From positions 1 to 64,000 of the forward strand of contig NZ_FNAV01000007.1 of NCBI RefSeq assembly GCF_900102075.1: DNA of 64,000 bases, given 5' to 3'. A program made the position numbers and the translations under genes. Below the pieces are notes generated by a model. That model was not told the DNA's origin. It saw only the letters and a program-made list of their open reading frames with translations, and did no database searches. This DNA comes from Salipiger thiooxidans. GTDB lineage: Bacteria; Pseudomonadota; Alphaproteobacteria; Rhodobacterales; Rhodobacteraceae. Positions 45,006-55,234 of the stretch are shown here, one piece after another (position 1 is the first letter of the stretch; every line of letters begins with the position of its first letter).

Positions 45006-46396
45006 TGGACCCCGTCCTCATCGGAGAACTTCTCTCCGGCCTCATGTTCGTAGGCATCATCGGCTTTCTGCTGTTGGGCTTCCCGGTGGCCTTCACCCTC
45101 GCGGGGACGTCCCTGATCTTCGGCGCCGTTGGCATGTACTTCGGGGTTTTCGATCCCTCCAACTTCGGCTCGCTGGCGAACCGCTACATTGGTTACATGA
45201 CCAACGAGGTGCTGGTGGCAGTCCCTCTCTTCGTGTTCATGGGGGTGATGCTCGAACGATCGCAGATCGCCGAGCAGCTCCTCATGACCATGGGCAAACT
45301 CTTCGGCAACATGCGCGGTGGCCTTGCGATTTCCGTGGTGATCGTGGGCGCAATGCTGGCGGCCTCGACCGGCGTGGTCGGGGCCACGGTGGTGACCATG
45401 GGTCTGATCTCGCTACCGGCCATGATGCGCGCCGGCTACAAACCGACGCTGGCCACGGGCGTGATCTGCGCCTCGGGGACGCTGGGCCAGATCATCCCGC
45501 CGTCGACCGTCCTGATCTTCATGGGTGACATGCTTTCGGGGATCAATGCCCAGGTGCAGATGGCCAAGGGCAACTTCGCCCCCAGCCCAGTCTCGGTCGG
45601 CGACCTCTTCGCGGGGGCCATGCTGCCGGGCGTGCTTCTTGTGCTTCTCTACATCGGATACGTGATCTTCAAGGCGATCGTCGATCCCGAGAGTTGCCCC
45701 GCAACCCCCGTTCCGCCTGAGGAAAAGGCCGAGCTGAAGCGCGAGATCGTCACGGCACTTCTGCCACCCTTGTTGCTGATCCTGGCGGTGCTGGGCTCGA
45801 TCCTCGGGGGCATCGCGACGCCGACCGAGGCAGCCTCGGTGGGCGCCGTGGGGGCCACACTTCTGGCCGCATTCCGGTGGAAGCTGACCTGGAGGATCGT
45901 GCACGAGACGGCAATCCAGACCGCCACCATCACGAGCATGGTCTTCATCATTCTCTTCGGTGCTGCGGTCTTCTCGGTCGTGTTCCGGATGATGGGGGGC
46001 GACAACCTCGTGCACGAGTTCCTGACCGGTCTGCCGGGGGGGCCGCTGATGGCGGTCGCCGCAGTCATGGCGATCATGTTCGTGCTGGGCTTCATTCTCG
46101 ACACCTTCGAGATCATCTTCATCGTGATCCCGATCACGGCGCCGGTCCTGCTGGCCATGGACATCAGCCCGGTCTGGCTTGGCGTCATGGTCGGGGTAAA
46201 CCTGCAGACCTCGTTCCTGACGCCCCCCTTCGGCTTCGCGCTGTTCTACCTGCGCGGCGTGGCGCCCGACAGCGTGCCGACCTCAGCCATCTACAAGGGC
46301 ATCCTGCCCTTTGTGCTGCTGCAAATCCTGGCAATCGCGATGCTCTTCGCCTTCCCGGGCGTGGTCACCTGGCTCCCCGGCCTCATCGGAGGCTGA
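45005..46396 (+). CDS. TRAP transporter large permease subunit (DctM type)
   Basis: The 463-residue membrane protein has the large-subunit motifs VPLFVFMGVMLERSQIAEQL, GGLAISVVIVGAMLAASTGV, LGQIIPPSTVLI and GVNLQTSFLTPPFGFALFYL. It is longer than the other two DctM proteins here because of an extra loop (about residues 175-245). Relatives with this architecture pair with TakP-like binding proteins for 2-oxo acids. Here the binding protein is encoded convergently across a terminator. Confidence 0.93.
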   Translation: MDPVLIGELLSGLMFVGIIGFLLLGFPVAFTLAGTSLIFGAVGMYFGVFDPSNFGSLANRYIGYMTNEVLVAVPLFVFMGVMLERSQIAEQLLMTMGKLFGNMRGGLAISVVIVGAMLAASTGVVGATVVTMGLISLPAMMRAGYKPTLATGVICASGTLGQIIPPSTVLIFMGDMLSGINAQVQMAKGNFAPSPVSVGDLFAGAMLPGVLLVLLYIGYVIFKAIVDPESCPATPVPPEEKAELKREIVTALLPPLLLILAVLGSILGGIATPTEAASVGAVGATLLAAFRWKLTWRIVHETAIQTATITSMVFIILFGAAVFSVVFRMMGGDNLVHEFLTGLPGGPLMAVAAVMAIMFVLGFILDTFEIIFIVIPITAPVLLAMDISPVWLGVMVGVNLQTSFLTPPFGFALFYLRGVAPDSVPTSAIYKGILPFVLLQILAIAMLFAFPGVVTWLPGLIGG

Positions 46397-46432
46397 GCCC
46401 GCCGGGACACAGGTGCCGCAGGTGAAAAACGA

Positions 46433-46462
46433 AAGGGCCCGGACATCGTCCGGGCCCTTCTG
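46433..46462. terminator. Bidirectional terminator between dctM and dctP
   Basis: AAGGGCCCGGAC and GTCCGGGCCCTT form a perfect 12-bp stem around ATC. A short T-containing run follows on the plus strand (CTGTTT) and an A-rich stretch precedes it (T-rich on the minus strand). It can stop transcription of both converging genes. Confidence 0.88.
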
Positions 46463-46482
46463 TTTCGACGAAGGGATATCCT

Positions 46483-47571
46483 TCAAAGCGTGAAGTAGCG
46501 GGCCCGCGCCTGGATGAAGCTCAGGTCGTTGCCCTCGGTGCGAGTGCGCATCATGTTCAGCGATTCGATGAAGTGCTCGGTGACCTTGCGGGTCATCTCG
46601 TCGCCGCTGTCGCGCAACTCGGCGATGATCTCCATCGCGGCCCCTGCCCCGGCTTCGAGAATCTCCTCGGGGAACTGACGAACCTGAACGCCGTGATCTT
46701 CGACAAGAGTCTTGAGCGCGCGCGGATCGTTTGCCACGAAATCGGAGGAGACGCTGTCATATTCCGCCTGGCAGACATCGCGAACGATGGCCTGAAGATC
46801 GTCGGGCAGTTCCTGGAACTTGGCCTTGTCGACCACGAGCTCGGTCGCGAGACCCGGCTCCACGAAGGACGGGAAATAGTAGTTCTTCGCCACCTGATGG
46901 AAGCCGAGCGCCAGGTCGTTGTAGGGGCCGACGAATTCGGCCGCATCCAGCGCACCCGACTGCAGCGCCTGGAAAATCTCTCCCGCGGCCATGTTCGTCA
47001 CCGTGGCACCCAGTTTCTCCCAGACACGACCGCCCAGACCGGGCGTACGGAAGCGCAAGCCTTTGAGGCTGTCGAGACCGGTCAATTCCTCACGGAACCA
47101 GCCCCCCGCCTGGGTGCCGGTATTGCCAGACAGGAAGGCCTGTACCCCGAACTGGTCATAAACCTCATCCCAAAGCTCCTGCCCGCCGAGGTGACGCACC
47201 CAGGCTGCGAGTTCACCGGCCGTCATACCGTAAGGCACACCGGTGAAGTAGTTCAGGGCGGTGGACTTGTTTTGCCAATAATAGGCGGCGCCATGGCTCA
47301 TTTCGGCGGTGCCGTCGATCACCGCATCCAGAGACTGCAGAGGCGGCACCATCTCGCCGGCAGAGTAGACCTGAACGGTGAGGCGGCCACCAGATGCGGC
47401 GGTGATCCGGTCTGCCATGCGCTGTGCACCGACACCCAGACCAGGAAAGTTCTTTGGCCATGTTGTGACCATACGCCAGGTGATACGGTCCTGCGCGACA
47501 GCTGGGCTGGCCAGCGCTGCGGCGCCGGCGCCCGCCAGGGCACCACGGCGAATGAAAGAACGACGATCCAT
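46483..47571 (-). CDS. TRAP transporter binding protein, TakP-like, with Tat-type signal
   Basis: The 362-residue protein begins MDRRSFIRRGALAGAGAAAL, a twin-arginine signal, rather than the Sec signals of the other two binding proteins. The mature part has TTWPKNFPGLGVGAQRMADR, DGTAEMSHGAAYYWQNKS and LRFRTPGLGGRVWEKLGATV, typical of TakP-like proteins that bind 2-oxo acids. It faces the dctQ-dctM pair across a bidirectional terminator, so the three genes are not one operon and their levels can be set separately. Confidence 0.88.
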   Translation of the reverse strand: MDRRSFIRRGALAGAGAAALASPAVAQDRITWRMVTTWPKNFPGLGVGAQRMADRITAASGGRLTVQVYSAGEMVPPLQSLDAVIDGTAEMSHGAAYYWQNKSTALNYFTGVPYGMTAGELAAWVRHLGGQELWDEVYDQFGVQAFLSGNTGTQAGGWFREELTGLDSLKGLRFRTPGLGGRVWEKLGATVTNMAAGEIFQALQSGALDAAEFVGPYNDLALGFHQVAKNYYFPSFVEPGLATELVVDKAKFQELPDDLQAIVRDVCQAEYDSVSSDFVANDPRALKTLVEDHGVQVRQFPEEILEAGAGAAMEIIAELRDSGDEMTRKVTEHFIESLNMMRTRTEGNDLSFIQARARYFTL

Positions 47572-48213
47572 GTTTCCTCCCGAAAATTTGATGGGTCTTT
47601 TCCACGGGTTCCAGACGTATCCGGACCGCTTCGGACGACATCAATACAGCAGGAGAGGCGACAGTCCAGTGCGGACGGCATGTAGCTCATCTCGTTAGAA
47701 AGATGCACATCTCCTCAAGAGAGAAGGGTCGCGATGACAATGGTTTCTTACCGGGCCTGCCGAAATCCTGCGGCTAGCAAACTGGATCTGGGTTCTTCAG
47801 TGGCGCCAACGAGTTTGTCCATTCGGGCTGGCTCCGGCTGACCAACTCCCCCGCCACGAGAGCCCCATCGACAGAAAGGCCGCGCACCCAGACAGAGCAC
47901 GGCCCCACTCGGTCCGCCTCCGGCGCAGTTGGAGCAACGCGGCCACGGTCAGCCCTGACTGGCGCCAGCGCGAAGACGTGTTTCCAGAGCCGCGGTTTGA
48001 TGCCTGGGCGACCGCCCTGCTCTGGCTTGGATTCCCACAAGCGCCAATGTGATGCTGCCGAGTGGAAATTCCAATTGTGCGCGCTCCGACTTCAGCCCCG
48101 GAGCGGATAGATAGCGACATGCTTCCCAGTAGGAGAGCGTTTTTCAGAGCAATCCTGCGAGAGAACCTCGTGTCTCTCCGCCGCTGAAAACTAATCCAGC
48201 TCCGCCCGTACTT
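47572..48213. other. Intergenic stretch with likely IS debris
   Basis: About 640 bp hold the dctP promoter region and then sequence without a recognisable gene. A motif near 48031-48050 (ATTCCCACAAGCGCCAATGT) closely resembles 15761-15780 beside the IS5 relic, suggesting remains of the same kind of mobile element. Frames here are unsupported. Confidence 0.4.
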
Positions 48214-48707
48214 CTATTCCTTTGCATTGCCCGGCAAAAGGTGACGGGCGATGGTCTTGACCTCGATTAGATGCGCCTTCACCGCAGCCAGAGCGGCCTC
48301 CGAATCGCTATTGGTGATCGCATTGCAGATCGCCTGCATGTGCTCCGGCCCCTGCATGTCGCGCTCGTCGCTGGTCAGGGTGAGGACGCGCAGCCGTGAG
48401 ATTCGGCCGTTCAGCCGCTGGACGATCTCCCACGCGATGTTGTGACGTGCGCCTTCGAAAATCAGCGCGTAGAACCGGGTTGCTGCCTTGAAGAGCGCGC
48501 CCGGAGCCTGATCGTGGCCCGCCCTCTGCAACTCAGCCAGAGCCTCCTTCAGGCGCTGTGCAAGCTCCGGCGTCATGTTGCGCGCGCAGGCCATGGCGGC
48601 GTCGGTCTCGAGCTTAAGGCGGATGTCGTAGATCTGCCGGGCGTCCTCCCAGCTCATCTCGGCGACGATCGGGCCGCGATTGGGCACATGGGTCACCAGA
48701 CCTTCTG
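48214..48707 (-). pseudogene. GntR-family regulator missing its DNA-binding domain
   Basis: What remains is AEGLVTHVPNRGPIVAEM, WEDARQIYDIRLKLETDAAM and the FCD ligand-binding domain with ARHNIAWEIVQRLNGRISRL and MQAICNAITNSDSEAAL. The winged helix that should precede AEGLV is gone; the sequence switches at about 48707 to a neighbouring gene on the other strand. An ATG at 48723 could in theory start a short product without a DNA-binding part. Confidence 0.82.
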
Positions 48708-48711
48708 CATG

Positions 48712-49280
48712 TCGAAACGACATTGATCGAGGGCGGGAAGGCCTCGCCGACCCCGCTCAAGATGATCGCCGCCGTCGCGGTGCTGCGGAATCCCTGGGCA
48801 GGGATGGGGTTCGTCGAAGACCTGCGCCCGGCGATCCTCGACACGGCCCCTGAACTCGGCGCTCTGCTGACAGCGATGGTGCTGGAGGCCGCCGGGGGCG
48901 GCGACCGGGTCGAAGGCTACGGCAAGGCCGCCATGGTCGGCATCAATGGCGAAGTCGGGCACGCCTCGGGGCTGATCCACACGCTGCGGTTCGGAAACCA
49001 TTTCCGCGAGGCGGTCGGGGCGAAATCCTATCTCGCTTTCACAAACACTCGTGGCCCCGCCAATGCCTCGCTGCAGATTCCGCTGATGGACAAGAACGAC
49101 GGCGGGCGGCGCAGCCACTACCTGACGATTCAGCTCTCGGTGGCCGATGCTCCGGGCCCAGACGAGATCGTCGTAGGGCTTGGCGCCTCGATCGGCGGAC
49201 GGCCGCACCATCGTATCGGCGACCGCTATCAGGATCTGAAGGAGTTGGGGCATGACGTTGAAAACCCTGCTTCTGTCTGA
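48712..49280 (+). pseudogene. DUF1185 (amino acid synthesis family) gene lacking its 5' end
   Basis: The frame reads VETTLIEGGKASPTPLKMIA, NPWAGMGFVEDLRPAILDTA, EGYGKAAMVGINGEVGHASG, LIHTLRFGN and IGGRPHHRIGDRYQDLKELG, a close match to DUF1185 proteins over almost full length (~185 residues). Only about the first 10 residues and the start codon are missing because the sequence joins the truncated GntR gene at about 48710. A TTG at 48723 might permit residual translation. Loss of start and promoter makes it a probable pseudogene. Confidence 0.78.
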
Positions 49281-49284
49281 CGAC

Positions 49285-49664
49285 AGCGCGCGCCTGGCGC
49301 AGACGCAAGTCTGGCCGCCGTTGCGAAACTTCGAGGCCATCGCCGCCTCGACCGCCGCGACGAGATCAGCGTCATCGAAGACGATGAAGGATGCGTTTCC
49401 GCCAAGCTCTGGCGACATTTTTTTGAGCGTCGGGGCGCATTGCCCGGCAAGCAGCGAGCGCCCCACCCGGGTTCTACCGGTGAAGCTGGGCCTGCGCACA
49501 ACGGGCGAGGCGGTGAGCGCGCCACCGATGACCTCGGGACGGCCGGTCAGCACGTTAAACACACCCGCGGGGAAGCCTGCACGCTCGCCCAGGACGCAAA
49601 GCGCCAGCGCCGAACATGGCGTGAAATCAGACGGTTCGATCGCCATTGTGCCGCCCGCCGAGAG
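49285..49664 (-). pseudogene. Aldehyde dehydrogenase (GabD-type) internal fragment
   Basis: Minus-strand reading gives SAGGTMAIEPSDFTPCSALA, AGFPAGVFNVLTG, RRPSFTGRTRVGRSLLAGQC, KKMSPELGGNASFIVFDDAD and KFRNGGQTCVCARR. The last carries the catalytic-loop cysteine context of succinate-semialdehyde dehydrogenases. Only about 125 residues remain, with neither start nor end. It is bounded by the DUF1185 gene on one side and an IS5 end on the other. Confidence 0.8.
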
Positions 49665-49743
49665 ACCCGTCACGGAAGCCGCGGAATTAGAGCGTCCGGG
49701 GACAAGGGTGCCTTGGTCAGCCGCCGAATTGTGCAACAGAGCC
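49665..49743 (+). mobile_element. IS5-family 3' end scar
   Basis: PVTEAAELE-like codons, reminiscent of the C-terminus of IS5 transposases, are followed by GAATTGTGCAACAGAGCC, nearly identical to the end at about 338-355. It marks where an IS5 element stood or where a deletion ended. Confidence 0.6.
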
Positions 49744-49783
49744 GCCCGGACCCTGCGATGAACTGCGGCGCGCTGCATGGGTT

Positions 49784-49805
49784 GGGCGGGCATTTCTGCC
49801 CGCCC
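49784..49805 (-). terminator. Hairpin downstream of the CoA-transferase gene
   Basis: GGGCGGGC and GCCCGCCC form a perfect 8-bp stem with the loop ATTTCT just beyond the CoA-transferase stop. No T-run follows on either strand, so its strength as a terminator is uncertain. Confidence 0.5.
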
Positions 49806-49815
49806 TGATCTACCC

Positions 49816-52326
49816 TCAGCTGGGAAGGTACTCCGCGCTCCAGCTTTCGCTGAGCTGTCCGGATTTCAGCATCCTTTCGATGGCCGCGTCGGAGTAACCC
49901 AGCTCGCTCAGGATGGCTCGGGTGGACGTGCCGAACTTCTCCGTCGGTGAGAGGGCAAAGACCTTCCCGCGCGTCGGGCGCACCGCGTAGGGATCAAGCT
50001 GGATCACCTCGTGCCCGCTGGGGTGGTCAACGTACTGCGAAAACGAATAGCTGCCCCGCTCGGTGCCGGGCGTACCGTCCGGCTCCCGCATATTCTCGGA
50101 GCGAAGAGCATCGATGTTGTTGCAGAGCGCACAGCCGATGTCTGCCGCACGCAGGCGCGCGATCCACTCCGTGGCGGGATGCATCTGGAATGCACCTGCC
50201 AGGTAGGCTGCGCGATCCTCTTCCGCAAGGTCGGGGAGGTCGGACAAGTCTTCGACATTCCGGAATCGCGGCAGGTCGGCTTCATAGGCACACAGCAGGA
50301 TATAGACGCCGGAGGCCGTACTGTAGAAACGACTGAGAGAGTCGTAACCGTTGGCCTCTGGCCCCGAGGGTTCATCGAAGAGCCCCCTGCCCCGGAAGTC
50401 ATAAGCGAAAGGCACCTGCAACAGCCCGCTGTTGGCAGAGAGCGACGTCCGCCCGCGCCCGATACGGCCAAAGCGATTCTTCTGATACAGGGCGGCAGCG
50501 ACCGCCAGAGCACCGCCGAAACCGCACATGACGTCGATCGTGCCAACGTGGGCATGCTCTTCGGGCCGATCCATTGCGCCGCCAAACCGCAGCATGATCC
50601 CTGTGATCGCCTGCACGAGGTCGTCATAGCCGATGTAATCAGTGCGCGTTCCGCGCCGCACGCCGCTGAAACAATCCAGCTTGCAGAAGATCGCCTCGGG
50701 GTTCAGCTTGCGCAGACTGTCGGCGTCGAGGCCCATGCGCTTGATCTGGCTGTCCGGCGCATTCCAGAAGATCACGTCGACCGATTTCACCAGGTCCTCG
50801 AAGACCTTGCGGCCGTGCTCGGATTTCACGTCGGCAAGGATCGACTTCTTCCCCCGCCCCTGGCTAAGCCCGTAGACCACCGTGTTCCAGCTGTCGTAGA
50901 GCGGCGTGGCCGGGTCGATCTTGATCACCTCGGCGCCGAACCGCGCGAGATAGCTGGCCGAATGCGGGCCGGCGATGACATTGCACATGTCCAGAACGCG
51001 AACCCCCGACAACCAGCCTTCCTGCTCGATGCCATCTTCCACATCCGGAATCTCGGTACGCAGCTTTTGCAGGGTCTTCAGCGCCTCGTCGAACTCCACC
51101 CAGCGGCGCGGGGCCGGGCTCAGTGCCTCTTCGCCGCTCTCTTCCATCCAGACCACCGGACCGGGCTGAATCATCTCGCCGTACTCCGGATCCCAGACGT
51201 CAATCATCAGTCCGGACGTCTCGGCATATTCGTCGTTGATCCACTCCTGCAGCCAGCGCTGCGGCGCGCCGGGGATTCCCGCTCGACCGAACATGCGCTT
51301 CCATTCATGCGAGGTGCGGGTCATGAACACCTCTTTCATCCGCGCGGCGATCTTGTCGGCCCAGAGCTTCGGCATGGGGTAGACCCCGAGCGATGTATCG
51401 GACTTCCATTCCGACTGGGGCTTGTAGGTGTCGTCTTCTTCCTGAAGACCCTCCTCGATCATCTCGTCATAAAGGCCAAGCACCTCGAGGCAGCGTCGGG
51501 CGTGGTTCTTGTGGCTGGGGCAGACGACATAGAACCCACGTCCATCCTTGCACATGTAGCTCCGGAAGAACGGGTCGAGCAGCTCCTGCAGGTCCTGGTA
51601 CGACACGTTCATCGGCAGACCTTCGACGCGGCGCCGTTCGATTTCGATCTCGCGCTGCGTCAGGTAGCGCGCCGGCATGTCGGAGACCTTGATGGAATTA
51701 TAGCAAAGCCCCTCCATCACCGCCGCCGCCAGCGGCACCTCGATCTGGTCGCCGAGGCCGGTCAACTGTCGCGATTGCAGTGCAAGTACAGTTGCCGACG
51801 CCGCAATCTGCGATGCGTAGGCAGAAGAGAGAGGCAATGGCGAGAAGGAAGGATTGAGACCCATCAACACGCGGTTGAGCCCCATGTCCGTGAATACGCC
51901 GGAACTGGCCGCGACGACACTTTCGAACGCGCGCTGCTCACGGCGTTCAAGATCGTTGGACGCAAAGCCAGGTATGGACACCGTGATGAGTTCAGGTCGC
52001 TCCTCGCGCATGGCCGCAAAGTCGATACCCAGCGCGGCGAGTTTGCCAGGTCGGAAATTCTCGACAAGAATGTCCGCCTCGGCGCACAGCGCGCGCGCCT
52101 TGGCCAGGCCGTCGTCGGACTTGAGGTCAAGCTTCACGATCAGCTTGTTGCGCATCAGGGTCGCGTTGGCGGGGCTGTCCCACATGGGGCCTTCCGGCGG
52201 GTCGATATGCACGACCGTCGCGCCCAGATCGCCCAGCAGCATCGCCACGGCGGGTCCGGCGATGTACTGCCCGAAATCCACAACTTTCACCCCGGTGAGA
52301 GGCAGATTTGAGAAGGATGTGCGCAT
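49816..52326 (-). CDS. Fused double-domain CaiB/BaiF (family III) CoA-transferase
   Basis: The 836-residue protein contains two complete CaiB/BaiF units. The first (about 1-400) has [20 protein letters not shown] and [14 protein letters not shown]; the second (about 435-836) has [20 protein letters not shown] and [20 protein letters not shown]. In the second unit the active-site aspartate can be placed in [18 protein letters not shown]. The matching place in the first unit ([20 protein letters not shown]) has no aspartate, so only half is likely to carry the CoA-acyl intermediate. GGAGG precedes the start. It lies 26 bp after a GMC oxidoreductase gene, probably activating the acid formed by that oxidase. 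Confidence 0.88.
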   Translation of the reverse strand: MRTSFSNLPLTGVKVVDFGQYIAGPAVAMLLGDLGATVVHIDPPEGPMWDSPANATLMRNKLIVKLDLKSDDGLAKARALCAEADILVENFRPGKLAALGIDFAAMREERPELITVSIPGFASNDLERREQRAFESVVAASSGVFTDMGLNRVLMGLNPSFSPLPLSSAYASQIAASATVLALQSRQLTGLGDQIEVPLAAAVMEGLCYNSIKVSDMPARYLTQREIEIERRRVEGLPMNVSYQDLQELLDPFFRSYMCKDGRGFYVVCPSHKNHARRCLEVLGLYDEMIEEGLQEEDDTYKPQSEWKSDTSLGVYPMPKLWADKIAARMKEVFMTRTSHEWKRMFGRAGIPGAPQRWLQEWINDEYAETSGLMIDVWDPEYGEMIQPGPVVWMEESGEEALSPAPRRWVEFDEALKTLQKLRTEIPDVEDGIEQEGWLSGVRVLDMCNVIAGPHSASYLARFGAEVIKIDPATPLYDSWNTVVYGLSQGRGKKSILADVKSEHGRKVFEDLVKSVDVIFWNAPDSQIKRMGLDADSLRKLNPEAIFCKLDCFSGVRRGTRTDYIGYDDLVQAITGIMLRFGGAMDRPEEHAHVGTIDVMCGFGGALAVAAALYQKNRFGRIGRGRTSLSANSGLLQVPFAYDFRGRGLFDEPSGPEANGYDSLSRFYSTASGVYILLCAYEADLPRFRNVEDLSDLPDLAEEDRAAYLAGAFQMHPATEWIARLRAADIGCALCNNIDALRSENMREPDGTPGTERGSYSFSQYVDHPSGHEVIQLDPYAVRPTRGKVFALSPTEKFGTSTRAILSELGYSDAAIERMLKSGQLSESWSAEYLPS

Positions 52327-52352
52327 GGTTCCTCCAAGATGGGACGCGCGTG

Positions 52353-54017
52353 TCATTGTCCGGCCAAGATCCAGCGTGCCGCCTTCTCGGCGATCATCAG
52401 CGTCGGAGAGTTGGTGTTGCCGCTCGTGATCTCCGGCATAATGCTGGCATCGACGACCCGCAGCCCCGCCACTCCCTTGACCCGCAGGTGCGGATCCAGA
52501 ACGGCGGTGTCGTCATCCTTGCTCCCCATTTTCACCGTACCGACCGGATGGAAAATCGTGTTGGCGATGTCCCCGGCCAGCTTGGCAAGCTCCTCGTCGC
52601 TCTGGTACTGAATGCCAGGCTTGAATTCCTCGGGCTTGTAGTTCGCCAAAGCAGGCTGCGACATGATGCGGCGGACCTGTCGCAGACTGTCGGCGGCCAC
52701 CTTTCGGTCATCTTCGGTGGCCAGATAGTTCGGCGAAATCTTCGGCGCATCGCGGAAGCTGGCAGAGCCGATGCGCACGCTTCCCCTGCTGCTCGGGTTG
52801 AGGTTGCAGACGCTGACCGTCATCGCTGGAAAGGCGTGCAGCGGCTCCCCGAAAGCGTCGAGGCTGAGCGGCTGAACGTGATACTCGAGGTTCGCGTGGG
52901 GCCGCGTCTTGTCTGATCGGGTGAACGCGCCGAGCTGGCTCGGCGCCATGCTCATTGGGCCAGAGCGCTTGAAAGCATATTCCGCGCCTATCGCCGCCTT
53001 GCCGAAAAGGGTGCTGGCGAGTGCGTTGAGCGTTCGCGTGCCATTGACTTTGTAGACCGCGCGGATCTGCAGGTGATCTTGCAGGTTTTCGCCGACGGGA
53101 GCGTCCCGCAGCACCTTGATGCCGTGCTCGCGCAGCACCTCTGCGGGACCGATCCCCGAGAGCTGGAGGATCTGCGGCGAATTGATCGCCCCGGCCGACA
53201 CGATCGTCTCGCGTCGGGCCGTCACGCTGAGCGCCCTGCCCTTGTGATGGACCAGCGCGCCGGAGCACCGCACCCCGCCGTCGGCATCCGTCTCGAAGAG
53301 CAGATTTTCGACCTGGGCCTCTGTCCAGACCGTCAGGTTCCGCCGTTGCTTCGCCGGTTTCAAGAACGCCTTGGAGGTGTTCCAGCGCCAGCCCGACCGC
53401 TGGTTGACATCAAAGTAACCGACGCCCGAATTGTCACCGCTGTTGAAATCGTCTGTCTTCTCGATCCCCGCCTGCACCGCAGCATCGGCGAAACTGTCGA
53501 GAATGTCCCAGCGCAAACGCTGTTTTTCGACACGCCACTCGCCGCCATGTCCGTGCATGTCGGAAAAGCGTTCATTGTCGCCCACTTGAGGATCGGCGCC
53601 ATGGTCCAGCTTGTAGTGATCCTCATGCGCCATGAAATCGCGCAGCGCGCCATTCCACGACCAGTCCTCTTCACCGGTCAGCTCGGCCCAATTGTCGTAA
53701 TCGCGCGCCTGGCCGCGCATGTAGATCATGCCGTTGATCGAAGAACATCCGCCGAGGGTCTTGCCGCGGGGATAGCGCAGGCTGCGACCGTTCAAACCCT
53801 GGTCGGCCTCGGTGTTGTACATCCAGTCGGTGCGAGGGTTGCCAATGCAGTAGAGATATCCGACAGGCACATGGATCCAAGCGTAGTTGTCCGGCTTGCC
53901 AGCCTCCAGCAACAGGACCCGGTTGCCCGGTTCGGCGCTGAGTCGATTGGCCAAGAGGCATCCGGCAGACCCGCCTCCGATGACGATGAAGTCGAAGTTT
54001 GTCGTGCTCGCGGCCAT
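52353..54017 (-). CDS. GMC-family FAD oxidoreductase (choline/alcohol dehydrogenase type)
   Basis: The 554-residue flavoprotein has [20 protein letters not shown] (ADP-binding), signature 1 [17 protein letters not shown], signature 2 [16 protein letters not shown], and the catalytic His/Asn pair in [11 protein letters not shown] and [12 protein letters not shown]. It oxidises a primary or secondary alcohol to the aldehyde or ketone. It is the first gene of a two-gene unit with the double CoA-transferase and is divergent from a LysR gene, which is its probable regulator. The specific alcohol is unknown. Confidence 0.92.
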   Translation of the reverse strand: MAASTTNFDFIVIGGGSAGCLLANRLSAEPGNRVLLLEAGKPDNYAWIHVPVGYLYCIGNPRTDWMYNTEADQGLNGRSLRYPRGKTLGGCSSINGMIYMRGQARDYDNWAELTGEEDWSWNGALRDFMAHEDHYKLDHGADPQVGDNERFSDMHGHGGEWRVEKQRLRWDILDSFADAAVQAGIEKTDDFNSGDNSGVGYFDVNQRSGWRWNTSKAFLKPAKQRRNLTVWTEAQVENLLFETDADGGVRCSGALVHHKGRALSVTARRETIVSAGAINSPQILQLSGIGPAEVLREHGIKVLRDAPVGENLQDHLQIRAVYKVNGTRTLNALASTLFGKAAIGAEYAFKRSGPMSMAPSQLGAFTRSDKTRPHANLEYHVQPLSLDAFGEPLHAFPAMTVSVCNLNPSSRGSVRIGSASFRDAPKISPNYLATEDDRKVAADSLRQVRRIMSQPALANYKPEEFKPGIQYQSDEELAKLAGDIANTIFHPVGTVKMGSKDDDTAVLDPHLRVKGVAGLRVVDASIMPEITSGNTNSPTLMIAEKAARWILAGQ

Positions 54018-54185
54018 GTCCTCTCCCCTATGTGCCGGGCGAAGGAGAGCCATCTCGCGCAGCGTCCGCGGCGTCCATCCCTTCGGGCAACGCGGCCTCC
54101 CAACCCATCAGCGCCTTACTGTCTAGACAGAGTCCAAAAACATTCCAAATGACATAACTCTCTGACTGATATTAGTATCTGTAAT

Positions 54186-55094
54186 ATGCAGAGATTCACC
54201 AGCCTCAACAGTATTCTAGCCTTCGTAACCGTCGCGCGGGAGGGGAGCGTCTCGCGTGCGGCGGAGGTCCTGAATCTCACTCAGCCTGCGATCAGCCACC
54301 AGATCAAGCGGCTGGGCGAAGAGACCGGCGTCAGCTTTTTTAAGCGGACCCCCCACGGCGTTGAGCTGACCCGCGACGGCGCGGCCCTCTTGCCCAAGGC
54401 AGAGAGCGTTCTGTCGGCGATGGCGGAGTTCCGTCAAAGTGCCAGCAGGCAGATCGGTCAGATCTCAGGCGCGCTACGCATCGGCACGATCGTCGATCCG
54501 GAGTTCATACGGCTCGGTCCTCTGCTGAACCAACTGGGCGAAGCACATCCCGGCATCACCACGGAATTGGTCCATGGCATTAGCGGTGAAATTCTTGAAA
54601 AGCTGAGGCGGGGCCAGATTGACGCCGGATTTTACCTTGCAGCACCGGAAGCGGTCGATGCGCTCGTCTCGGCTGAGCGCATGCGGTCACGCGTTCTCGT
54701 CATGTTCGATTATCGTATCATCGCGCCCGCAGGGTGGGAAACCAAGGTGTCGAACGCAGACTGGCGCGACCTGGCCAAGCTGCCGTGGATCGGCACAAGT
54801 ACAGCCTCCGTCCACAATCGGCTGCTGCGCAGGATTTTTTCGGAACACGGCTGCGCGCAAAACGTCGTTGCCCTGGTCGATCATGAGGCGTCGATGCTGG
54901 AAATGGTGCGCGCCGGGGTCGGTCTGTGCCTATGCCGGGAATCCATCGCGCGCGCGCAACAGATATCCTGCGGCCTCAGCATTTGTGAAACCCACAGTGT
55001 CCCCGCATGCCTGGTAATGCTGTCGGCGGAGTCGCGACGCTCCTCGCCGGTTGTTGCAGCGCTTTTTAATCAACTTGCCGCGGTCTGGGGGTGA
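54186..55094 (+). CDS. LysR-family transcriptional regulator
   Basis: The 302-residue protein has an N-terminal winged helix SVSRAAEVLNLTQPAISHQI and a C-terminal effector domain. The 168-bp region between it and the GMC gene is unusually AT-rich near 54150-54180 and contains GATA-TTAG-TATC (54168-54179), a possible part of its operator. It is likely to control the GMC/CoA-transferase unit. Confidence 0.88.
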   Translation: MQRFTSLNSILAFVTVAREGSVSRAAEVLNLTQPAISHQIKRLGEETGVSFFKRTPHGVELTRDGAALLPKAESVLSAMAEFRQSASRQIGQISGALRIGTIVDPEFIRLGPLLNQLGEAHPGITTELVHGISGEILEKLRRGQIDAGFYLAAPEAVDALVSAERMRSRVLVMFDYRIIAPAGWETKVSNADWRDLAKLPWIGTSTASVHNRLLRRIFSEHGCAQNVVALVDHEASMLEMVRAGVGLCLCRESIARAQQISCGLSICETHSVPACLVMLSAESRRSSPVVAALFNQLAAVWG

Positions 55095-55161
55095 CGGTGA
55101 GGCGCTTGAGACTTTCTGCGCTATGGAGAGCGACTCGCCGTTACAACTCCTCCTAGGAAAA

Positions 55162-55192
55162 CGCGCTGGCACGGCAATGCTCTGCCAGCGCG
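55162..55192 (+). terminator. Strong hairpin after the LysR gene
   Basis: CGCGCTGGCA and TGCCAGCGCG form a perfect 10-bp stem with an 11-base loop, 67 bp beyond the LysR stop. There is no T-run, so Rho-dependent or partial termination is more likely than intrinsic termination. Confidence 0.5.
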
Positions 55193-55234
55193 CTCCCGAC
55201 CGACCCGCTGTTCGCTGACAAGGTGCCGGTGATG

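Noticed and set aside
50011-52311. 766-codon plus-strand frame opposite the CoA-transferase
   Set aside because: Shadow frame; the minus strand carries two CaiB/BaiF units with their motifs.
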